Source: Alentia gelatinosa (taxonomy: Eukaryota; Annelida; Polychaeta; Phyllodocida; Polynoidae). From it: 64,000 bases of DNA. Where the stretch lies: the NCBI GenBank assembly GCA_950022655.1, contig OX465580.1:44514028-44578027 (forward strand), in the 5' to 3' direction. Shown in pieces: positions 49,901-56,268 of the stretch; the first letter of the stretch is position 1, and each line of letters begins with the position of its first letter. The notes under the pieces are model-generated. The model was not told the DNA's origin, made no database searches, and saw only the letters and a program-made list of their open reading frames with translations. The position numbers and the translations under genes were made by a program.

Positions 49901-52900
49901 CCCGTCTACACACACCCATGCGCCTGCCCGCCCAGAGACAATGGGTTAACAGGGCTTCACTGAGAGCTCCCGCCTAAAGTGCTACAAACAACACACTGAT
50001 AATCCACAGCAGCAGCGGGTGCTGGGGGGGGGGAGGACTTCCTTTTTTATTTTCTATCGCTACACACATACGCCCGGCGTATATATGTCACGCAGAGTAT
50101 GTTTTATCTTGGATACGCCAGGCGTGAAAGACAGCCAAGTCGGCGCATCTACATATGGAAACTACCTCGTAGATGCCCGAAACGCAGACGCGGATAAGAT
50201 GCATATATAAATATAAAAATGCCACAATACAGCCGATACATGCGTTATCGCGATGGCGTATATATATGTAAAATGGTGGTTTTCATGCAGTGTTATCACT
50301 CATTTTTTCTTCCCTCCCACTTCTCCCTTATTATTGGCCTTTTTGGCGTCTTTTATATACATATTGTATAACTATATATTAAGGATAGTAAAGTTGGTAG
50401 ACAGTACAACCAAGAGGCAGTCAAGTTGATTTTATGTTGTTTATTGATGAACCGACAGAGTATTCCAAAGGGGTAGTCTTATATTATAGTCGTGTTGCCT
50501 CTTGGTGAGTTGTTAGTAGAGTTCAGTTGGTGTCTGTTGAACAGACTGTTGGTTCCTGGATTATTGGTATTGTAGTGTTGCAGGTGTTGATTGTAGGTGA
50601 CTCTGTTGTTGCCTGTTTTACTGAGGTAGTCTTTGAGTCGTTAGATACATTTATTTTGGGGTTAAGTACTGAATGAGTCATTAAATACATCTAGGTTATT
50701 TTAGGTGGTTTGTAGATCGGTTTGTAGTTTCAGGAGTGTTGTTGGCAGGTGGTTAAGTTTCCGTTGTGTCTGAGAGAACATTGCTGTGCTTGTTGTATAA
50801 TTACATTATCCTATTATGTAACTATACATACTTATAATAATTGACAACTCACTCAATTGGTCCATTATCTAATATGTACTTCTACAGTAGAACCCCGCCT
50901 AACGGACATCCCGCATAAGCGGACACCCCACGTTAATGGACACTTTTGCTCAGAATGGAAATTTTCCCCTCTACTAGATGTTTAATTCAACCCCGCATAA
51001 GCAGTGCACTACGTGCTTGTCCGAAATTGTGTTATTCTGTGTAGTTTTGATAACTAACATCGTATAGAGTCTTAATAATTAACATCGTATAGAGATGATG
51101 TAAATACATGAATGTCGCTAGCAGAATGTAAACAGAGGGAAGCTTCTAGAGCGCCCATCTGTATAAGGGTATGACTGGTCACGTGACCAGTTGATGTAAG
51201 CAGCAGAGGAGTACACCTTCGCTGCAGCTGCCGGAGGCAGCAGAGTAGTACGAGGAGTAAGACCTAGCTGAGCAAAAGGCTTGCTCCCGCTGGAGTAAGG
51301 TTAGGCACTGGAGAGTTCATCCCGTGAGGGTGGAGTTGCCTACTATAGACATTTGATGTGACGACTCTCGGTGCTGTGAGTTACCTACAGACCAATGTGT
51401 GAGTAACTAGCTCTCAGCGGAGAGAACACAGAACGTGTGGACTAAGACTATAAACATTCAAACCAGGAACACTAGGATACTTGACTATATCCATCAAAAC
51501 AGGAACTGAAGTGAACAACTGGAGGAACGATGTGTCTTATGTCAGACTGAAGGAAACAGGACATTTATGGACATTAACCCTTTAAGGACGCATGATGCCT
51601 GGAGGCATCACCGCGATAAAGACGCATGATGCGTGGAGGCATCACCGCACTAAAGACGCATGATGCCTTGAGGCATCATTGTTCCAATATTAACAAAAAT
51701 GTTTTAGCAACGAAATAATAGAACAATATTCATGAAATTTTAAGAATATGTAGATATAACATCATATTTAGTATTTCTATTAAAAAGAAATAAAATATTT
51801 ATGATTATGTATCATATTGCATGATTAGAAACTTGGATATTAGTTTTAACTATTATGTGGCCGTCCTGTAGCCAAACAGACTGCCCCCAGCACTCGTCCT
51901 TATGGGAGTAGCTAAGCCCCAGGCAGCCATCCTTAAAGGGTTAAGCTAAAAGTTTATTATACGGTTGGTACAACTTAGTCAACGAGACTATAACATCGCA
52001 TTGGATAATATTGCCTGTAATTGTATAACACAGATTGCTCTCAGGAGATTAAAGTGATTAACTTGACTTGCAGTGTTCGCCTTTCCTCCTCTCAGGTCAT
52101 GGAGATGTGAGGTCACCGTGTCTCGGTGACTCCGCTAAGCAAGTAGTTCTATCCCCTAATAGTCTACAGAAGCAGGAAGACAGAAGAATTAAGATAATGA
52201 GTTAGCTACCTAAATAACTACTAAAGGGTACTTAATTACAACCCCCACTATGGTGCAGTGGACACCTCGCATAAGCAGACACCCTGCGTAAGCAGACAGG
52301 TATTTCGGTACGAAATGGCCTAAAAACCCTGTGTAAGCGGACACTTCCGTTGTACACCCTACCAAAAATGGATTGATCTGTGTTTTTTATGAGTGTGTAT
52401 GAGTATATTCATAGAAAATACATTTATGATTCAAAGTTGAATAACTTCAGATCCAATTAAGATAGTGGAAAATCGATTTCAGATTTACCATCCCCTCTGT
52501 CTCCTCCACATATCGGTATATGTCGCTTCAATATTGGTCTGGGGGAAACTTGAAAACCCCCCGTAAGCAGACAGCCCGCATAAGCGGACACTTTGGCCCG
52601 GAACGGAGTGTATTCGCTTACGTGGGGTTCTACTGTATATAACAATTGACATCAATACATCTGTCAATTATCATGTATTTATCTTATATCATATTAACAT
52701 TTACCCTATTAATATTCATGTCAATAAGGTCATTATTGGTATGATTTTTTTAGAAGTCCGCTATATATGATTTCAGTTATTAAAATATTTGAATAGATTA
52801 CCCTTGAAATAAACAGCGACAAAATCATCGCAGTAAAAAGGGACAAAATGATAGTTATCAGGAATGAGATCAGGACAATGACAGATACATTAAACAGCCT

Positions 52901-53409
52901 GGAAGGACATTTCAATTCTACATCTTTCTCCCTGTCCATTTATAGCGTGGATGTGGACGTGGACCAGACTATGACAATTCCTAGGACTACCATATGCCAG
53001 TCCTAGGAGAATTCATCCAGATATTAAACGGAACCCAGGTCCCGTTGGCCACCTTGTGATACCAGTGCATTTTGTATTTGCACTGTGTAAGTTGTATCTG
53101 GAATATTTTTCTATATCAATTTACATCTACGAAAGAGTGCTTGATGAATAAACATTGCGTGTAATTCCCAGCCCTTGAGAATAGGCTACGTTTTACCTCC
53201 AGAATAAATAAGAAATAACCTTAAAACTAATAAGCAAACACTGGTAAAGTATATATGATAGAATGTCAAGGCTCACAAACCTTTTCCTCGCTTGGCCCAA
53301 CCAGAACTACTCGTATTTGATCATTTTCCTTGGCAACATACTTAGCCAAAGCCGAACCTATAAGGCCGCCACCTACAACGACTATATCGTAGTCGTATTT
53401 CATATCCAT
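29284..53409 (-). CDS. FAD-dependent oxidoreductase, DAO/sarcosine-oxidase-like, 7 exons (cassette b form)
   Basis: Coding exons on the minus strand: 53281-53409, 41942-42077, 32918-33369, 30609-30738, 30191-30340, 29802-29961 and 29284-29365. The sum is 1239 bp, giving 412 aa plus stop, with every intron GT-AG. The family oxidises secondary or tertiary amino groups of small amino acids using bound FAD. Domains: N-terminal Rossmann dinucleotide-binding motif (VVVGGGLIGSALAKY), substrate/FAD region, strand-turn ILATGAFTFSRKLIP, and a C-terminal FAD motif GGCGHAAKSSDEIG. A Cys in HFDYC lies roughly where monomeric sarcosine oxidase binds FAD covalently (approximate alignment by eye). The protein ends in SNL, a weak peroxisomal targeting-like tripeptide. 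Introns 1 (11.2 kb) and 2 (8.6 kb) are swollen by mobile elements and a satellite array. The substrate is unknown. Confidence 0.88.
29802..29961 (-). CDS. oxidoreductase exon 6, cassette b
   Basis: 160 bp encoding LKMNRYHFDYCASAGTP, PYISMLSANFGVAVGG and CGHAAKSSDEIGLVAAR. Holds the C-terminal FAD-contacting GH-x-x-K-S motif and the candidate flavin-linking Cys. Donor GTATGT. Confidence 0.9.
30191..30340 (-). CDS. oxidoreductase exon 5, cassette b
   Basis: 150 bp encoding KYYLKMGHGTNAPPKYQL, LHSWYCHGKIPEIEDHLV and MIKEIFPG. The YLKMGHG stretch matches the family's (I/L)K-x-G-x-H-like region. Phase 1 at both ends. Confidence 0.88.
30609..30738 (-). CDS. oxidoreductase exon 4, cassette b
   Basis: 130 bp encoding VEVDEEERKAMKGMPSVIYK and FYVLPPIQYPDG. 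Acceptor ATAG; the donor GTTAGA is weaker than the GTGAGC of cassette a. Confidence 0.88.
30739..32917. other. intron 3 of cassette b, with repeat R inside
   Basis: About 2.2 kb between exons 3b and 4b. Contains repeat R (31675-32125). Open frames at 30991-31436 show no recognisable protein family. Confidence 0.55.
31675..32125 (+). repeat. interspersed repeat R, copy 1
   Basis: Similar to the reverse complement of 62531-62980. Strongly shared ends include ACCGGTGCACGAATGTCTCA, CCGTTCGGCCGCACCGTGGC, ATCTGTTGACATTATCGGAA and TGACGTCATTACTACCGCTC. The middle (about 31840-31985) is unrelated between copies. No coding content. Confidence 0.85.
32918..33369 (-). CDS. oxidoreductase exon 3, cassette b
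   Basis: 452 bp. Encodes GMKFYEECGFLSVGSKNG, FPYMRFDSSDEGVFS, GYINPRPLVQAQLKLAKKHG, VVDRIDSIGSHEG and ILATGAFTFSRKLIPGG. This is the largest exon and holds the central substrate and FAD contacts of the fold. Acceptor CAG, donor GTAAGA. About three quarters of residues are identical to exon 3 of cassette a. Confidence 0.9.
33370..34058. other. intron 2, part upstream of the satellite
   Basis: Non-coding between exon 3b and the 780-bp array. A 69-codon minus-strand open frame at 33652-33858 has no recognisable motif. Confidence 0.5.
34059..41073 (+). repeat. 780-bp satellite array, nine copies, in intron 2
   Basis: Units start at 34059, 34839, 35619, 36399, 37179, 37959, 38739, 39519 and 40299, each 780 bp. 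The first eight are essentially identical; one visible change is G to T at about 36383. The ninth carries a few changes: loss of a T near 40486, G to A near 40641 and loss of one A near 40940. A 69-codon open frame sits in each unit (broken in the ninth) but is only a consequence of sequence identity. The array occupies most of intron 2 of the oxidoreductase gene. Confidence 0.97.
41074..41353. other. intron 2, short unique stretch
   Basis: No feature seen between the satellite array and the MITE-like element. Confidence 0.5.
41354..41636. mobile_element. MITE-like element with TTAA-type ends
   Basis: The left end TTGACCTATTCAGGGC and right end (reverse complement TTAACCTATTAGGCC) form imperfect inverted repeats at TTGA/TTAA. 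Internal GCGAGCGACGCC and GAATGATGCC phrases resemble the hairpin words of the piggyBac-like MITE at 51578-51940. Diverged, with no protein. Confidence 0.5.
41942..42077 (-). CDS. oxidoreductase exon 2
   Basis: 136 bp encoding 45 residues plus one base (HGAYYDEGRITRVLDPDP, then RYRQIEEES). The HGxxxDEGRITR stretch corresponds to the conserved H-G-D-x-R-I-x-R region of sarcosine oxidases. Acceptor TTTAG and donor GTGAGT. Enters in phase 0 and leaves in phase 1, compatible with exon 3 of either cassette. Only one copy was found. Confidence 0.88.
42078..43379. other. intron 1, 3' part, nothing recognised
   Basis: No supported feature. A short open segment on both strands at about 42840-43060 was considered and not called. 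Confidence 0.5.
43888..43985 (+). repeat. (GATA)n microsatellite
   Basis: More than 20 GATA units, the first ones imperfect. Confidence 0.95.
44083..44801 (+). mobile_element. LINE 3' end inserted in the minisatellite
   Basis: 5'-truncated LINE. The coding part to 44367 reads LQILQNRALRICLRAN, PIRDLHRMAEVPLLKDRREA, HLLNFMYTKSRK and GIAYSRSVIFHGG, the C-terminal region of an ORF2, related to the corresponding part of the complete LINE at 56269-59151 (AQNRCLRICLRV, SLHVNAKLPYL). It ends in AATAAAGAAATCAATCAA and then minisatellite resumes. Confidence 0.85.
45486..46429. other. intron 1, nothing recognised; G-rich near 46000-46150
   Basis: Contains several spaced TATTTGCC / ATATGCCTGGGG phrases and a G-rich run near 46130-46150. 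No A1-like repeat matching the first Ngaro was found, so the left end of the second Ngaro is uncertain. Confidence 0.45.
46491..47294 (+). pseudogene. gag: Ngaro copy 2 gag, frameshifted but nearly full length
   Basis: Starts with ATG at 46491 (MDFVSQQGS matches HVDSVSQQGT of copy 1). After a shift it reads KSNITKIDKKMNGVLDAILQ, and after another shift near 46715 the main gag body runs to 47294: PKAPPAPSVAEAPTWDWAED, LLDHYAGDAYIQRELDREAI, KPFMFIEREGVYTLSQ, FQGLMTNDQAVDP, RSWPWAAVRRWSNHVFDKIE and RIQEERVQLAMTT. This body is what copy 1 has lost. The frame stops at a TGA; just beyond, PCWQYN resembles the zinc-knuckle start PCRDFN of copy 1. Confidence 0.75.
47350..48488 (+). pseudogene. pol: Ngaro copy 2 pol, RT truncated, RNase H deleted
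   Basis: The frame at 47350-48288 begins in the zinc-knuckle (CSFCDSVGKQCGHSLHA) and continues through the pre-RT region: DHNNNKSY, NTPDFAALRDICDT, VRTDPEALMSHRQANWPLF, GFPLGYQQY and FLNLLREAG. After a shift, from 48285, it reads YGQEREHGLLTVDGFVAHLM and MATIDISRAYKKF, then stops being RT after FMWDGIG..LRHMP. At about 48479-48488 it passes directly into recombinase sequence (HAPGPVANQRSAVSTY). Roughly 1 kb holding the YxDD box and RNase H is missing. Confidence 0.8.
48481..49319 (+). pseudogene. Ngaro copy 2 tyrosine recombinase, inactivated
   Basis: Reads VANQRSAVSTYVAFCRRMG, TVANHLSHLRSHLRLLGGDV, LLYYAML then a TGA exactly where copy 1 has the catalytic Arg of ALRQGE (CGA-to-TGA change). 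LHSLRKAAATQAFRAGMPEL is intact, followed by another stop before YGGW and by HRAYIRD. Frameshifts near 48625 and 48985. No active enzyme is possible from this copy. Confidence 0.8.
49331..50292. mobile_element. hAT-like DNA transposon, copy B
   Basis: Flanked by an 8-bp TTATCACT duplication (49323-49330 and 50293-50300), the length expected of hAT. The left end TACACTGCACGAAACC and right end (reverse complement CACTGCATGAAAACC) match copy A at 17530-19140. The interior has repeated GGCGTATAT / ATACGCC words, including CGCCCGGCGTAT. No transposase was recognised. Inserted in the second Ngaro just after its recombinase. Confidence 0.85.
50301..50884. other. decayed Ngaro 3' region
   Basis: Begins with B-repeat-like sequence. 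From about 50400 to 50790 there is sequence with no counterpart in the first Ngaro (an ACCAAGAGGCAGTCAAG phrase and, downstream, the opposite-strand-like TTGCCTCTTGGTG), which may be another insertion. No coding content. Confidence 0.45.
50885..52635. mobile_element. pogo/Tigger-like element with nested insertions
   Basis: Ends CAGTAGAACCCCGCCTAACG and, as reverse complement from the right, CAGTAGAACCCCACGTAAGC, each flanked by TA. Subterminal CATAAGCGGACA / GTAAGCAGACA repeats occur near both ends. The central 51050-52245 is unrelated, with many GAG and GTC words and a piggyBac-like MITE inside. It may be a separate insertion (LTR-like ends not confirmed). No transposase was recognised. Confidence 0.75.
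51578..51940. mobile_element. piggyBac-like MITE
   Basis: TTAA on both sides (51574-51577, 51941-51944), with ends CCCTTTAAGGACG and reverse-complement CCCTTTAAGGATG. Near the left end are three tandem copies of a 34-bp unit (about 51587-51680), each able to fold through GATGCCT..AGGCATC (the second has GATGCGT). Non-coding, 363 bp. Confidence 0.88.
52736..53280. other. intron 1, 5' part, nothing recognised
   Basis: No supported feature between the Ngaro remnant and exon 1. Confidence 0.5.
53281..53409 (-). CDS. oxidoreductase exon 1 (Rossmann FAD motif)
   Basis: Encodes 43 residues, starting MDMKYDYDIVVVGGGLIGSA, with the G-x-G-x-x-G type FAD phosphate-binding loop. The ATG at 53409 is chosen because an in-frame TGA lies 27 bp upstream; a second ATG follows two codons later. 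It ends in phase 0 with donor GTTTGT. It is the only copy of this exon in the window. Confidence 0.85.
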
Positions 53410-53971
53410 ACTTGTAATCCCCAGACCTTGGAGTCAGCTGAGGTATCGAAAGCTCGAGTCGTAGGAGCAGCGCTGGCGAAGGGCCGTGCTTATCACTTGG
53501 TTTTTAACTCTAGCTGAAGTAACTAGGCTATACAGGTATATGCTGGCTGATAACAGAGAATATCAGTTATCATGTGTATTCCGTGAGGTATTGAGCTCTG
53601 TTGTAACAGATGTAATTGGGAGGGGGGTCAGTAGCGGCACATATTTATATATCCTAGTGTCAGCGACTGCAGTCAATATATTTTTCTTCCTCCAGTGGAA
53701 AAGAGTTCTAGACAGACAGTACACGCTCTATGGCAGTAGTCTCTTTCACGACCGCTCGAGGCGCACAGGGCACGCTGACCTTGAGCCGTGTACACGCCGT
53801 CTGGTGAGTGGTGGCCGCACTACAGGCTACTATGGCAGTAGACTGCAGTACGTCCCGTTGTCGCTAGGGCCAGGGCGCTCATGCCCTCAAAATATACTGG
53901 CCACCAAAGCCACACAAAGTTACTTTGGTCGGGTTAAATAAGCGACCGCCTTGACCCAGTAGCGGGACCTG
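53410..53971 (-). other. presumed 5' UTR and promoter region of the oxidoreductase gene
   Basis: Sequence upstream of the exon 1 ATG on the minus strand. An in-frame TGA lies 27 bp before the ATG. No TATA box or start site could be assigned with confidence. A 151-codon plus-strand open frame overlaps (53486-53941) but shows no motif. Confidence 0.4.
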
Positions 53972-54639
53972 GGGCCCGTTTCAATAGTCTGTAGGACGTC
54001 CGTTATTGGGTGTAGTGACACGATAGCGACAGGTTGCGTTGCAGTAGTTTAGTGACAACCGATTCTGTGACATAGGGTAATAGACAGGCGCAAATAGTGG
54101 CATGTACCCTTTCAGAAGTGGCTGTCCAGTCACTGTAGTGGTCACTAGTGTGTCCTAAATAGCGAGAGGGTATACCCTCTCGCTTCTATTGTCACAAACG
54201 TATAACTTCTCTTCCCGTAGTAATTAAGCTGTGAAACTTTAACCCCAGTTAGGGACACATGCAACTTATGAACCTGCCAAATATGAAGGATATCGGTGCA
54301 TGCAATCTAATGATATTCACATTTGAATTTTGTCATAGAAAATGCTGCTCTGATAGCCAGTGTAGGATTTCTCAAGCCTGTCACTAATTTCTGCAGCGAC
54401 TTTTACACCAAAACTTTTACACCAAAAGCGAGAGGGTATACCCTCTCGCTATTATAGACACTATAGTGACCCTTTTAGTGACTGGACACCCACTTCTGAA
54501 ATGGTACAATCCACTATTTGCGCCTGTCTGCTACCCAATGTCCCACAAACGGTTGTCCCTTAACTACTGCAACGCGAAGTACCGCTATTGTGTCACTAAA
54601 CCAAATAACGGACGTCCTACAGACTATTGAAACGGGTCC
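53972..54639. mobile_element. foldback/MITE element with about 200-bp inverted repeats
   Basis: The left arm starts GGGCCCGTTTCAATAGTCTG and the right arm ends with the matching reverse complement (one mismatch in the first bases). Similarity continues inward through CAGTCACT, CCACTTCTGAAA and the sequence around the palindrome. Each arm holds a perfect 22-bp palindrome, GCGAGAGGGTA plus its own reverse complement (54162-54183 and 54428-54449). No coding sequence. A short CTGG repeat flanks it. Confidence 0.85.
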
Positions 54640-54876
54640 CTGGCCTATAGTCTAACTAGGCCAGGCTGCCAGGCTACTTTTTCCTACTGCTTGATGAGTG
54701 TTAAACTGGCTCCCTGCCCAAATGAAATAAGGGACTGGTGACTACTTCTTACGTTGAACATTGAACTGACAGTCACGCCAACTGTCTTGCCTACATAGAC
54801 TTGCTCAAGACTTTGATTATGAACATTCATTAAATGGTTAAGGGGAAGTCTAGGGGAAGTTAGAGGAATCAAAGGG

Positions 54877-55938
54877 TCAACCTAAAAAATTCTGGGGCTT
54901 AATTAAGGAACTAATAAAACCAAATGAGGTTGCTACGGAGTGTCTAATAGAAGAAAATGGAGAGCAAATCGCTGATAACTTGATCCCTGACTTTGTTAAT
55001 GAGTTCTTTGTCAAAATTGGAGCAATATTATTTGAAAAACTAGAAAAAAACACATGTAACCTCAAATATAAATGAACTATCTAATCTCACCAAGGGTGTA
55101 TTTATGGGAGATTTTCATATTAACTTTACTAAGGCTGATGTACTGTCTAAAATAAAGGATTTAAGCATACATAAGTCTAGTGGTATACAAGACATTTCCT
55201 CAAGGGTAGTTATTGATAGTATTAAGCTAGCCGGGGAACAGTTTGCACATATTTGTAACGTATCCATGAGAGAAGCCAGTTTCCCTAAATCTTGGAAAAG
55301 GGCTATCGTGGTACCAATACCAAAGACGGGTAATATAAAAAAGATTGATAACTGGCGTCCTATCTCGTTATTAACCTTGCCCAGTAAAGTACTGGAGAAA
55401 TTATGTCATACTGTTATATATGAGCTACTCAACGAGGCAGAGATCCTAGATGATAATCAATACGGTTTCAGGCCGAAACGAAGCACGGGAGACGCAATAT
55501 TTCTTTTTTTTTAAATATATATGAAGCCAAAAACGAAGGAAAAATAATTATAACCTGCTTTATTGACTTCCGTAAAGCGTTTGATTCCATACATCATGAC
55601 CTACTATTATTAAAATTAAGTAAACTCCTTAAAATTCCAATAAATATAATAACTTGGTTAAACGATTACTTAACAGACCGCGAACAATCAGTAAAAGTTA
55701 ATGGCAACATGTCTACCAATAAAAGAGTAACCTTTGGGGTCCCCCAAGGTTCCGTTCTCGGACCTCTCCTATTCATTTTATTTGTAAACGATCTTGGGAA
55801 GAATCTTATTACCGCGAAATATATACAATATGCGGACGATGTTGTACTCTATCTTGCTGGTGAATGTTTGGATACTATTGAAGAAAGCTTGCAACTTGAT
55901 GTTAATATTGTATCAACCTGGTGCTTGTCTAATGGGTT
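54877..55938 (+). pseudogene. LINE-4 ORF2, 5' piece (linker and RT)
   Basis: Plus-strand APE-class LINE, interrupted by the minus-strand LINE-5. Reads PKKFWGLIKELIKPN-like linker sequence, then from 55104 FTKADVLSKIKDLSIHKSSG, SWKRAIVVPIPKTGN, NWRPISLLTLPSKVLEKL and QYGFRPKRSTGDAI. After a shift at a T-run (about 55502) it continues CFIDFRKAFDSIHHDLLLLK, FGVPQGSVLGPLLFILFVND and IQYADDVVLYLAG, then WCLSNG at 55938. The next codons of the same protein are found at 61625. Confidence 0.85.
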
Positions 55939-56268
55939 TTTTTTTAGTTTTTTTTTTTATCAAAGTTTGTTTATTGTCAATCTTAGGTATTACATTGTTA
56001 GAATGTACAGTAGATTGTTCTTGATTTTGCTTCAATTGACAATAGTTACAGCATATCTATCAGCCATGAGGCTGGTTTTCATAGTAGATGCCGTCAATAG
56101 CATTAGTAACATTTTTGTTGCGAAAGTTGAACAGTTTACGTCATCAGCTTAGTGTTAACAATTCAATATTATAGCATGTGGTTGTAGTAGTATATTGTAT
56201 ATTCAGGCATAAGTGAGTCCAACAGGATTTTGGTCTAGATCGATTTCATCATACATCATACTCAGTTC

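Larger units (their letters stand above)
46430..52735 (+). mobile_element. second Ngaro retroelement, decayed, with nested insertions
   Basis: Related to the element at 5373-10314 in gag, pol and recombinase, in the same order. Sequence after the recombinase (CTTCCCTCCCACTTCTCCC, TTATTATTGGCCTTTTTGGC) and again at 52636-52735 (ACAATTGACATC, TTTATCTTATATCA, ATTCATGTCAATAAG) matches the B repeat, so the element extends past the pogo-like insertion. It carries an hAT-like element (49331-50292) and a pogo-like element (50885-52635). Coding parts are frameshifted, and the RT core plus RNase H are deleted. The left boundary is approximate. Confidence 0.8.

Noticed and set aside
51050..52245. Solo LTR inside the pogo-like element
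   Set aside because: The segment is foreign to the host element and may be an LTR, but TG..CA ends and a target duplication could not be fixed, so it is mentioned only within the host entry.
53486..53941. 151-codon plus-strand ORF next to the oxidoreductase promoter
   Set aside because: No motif; antisense to the probable 5' region. Likely chance.
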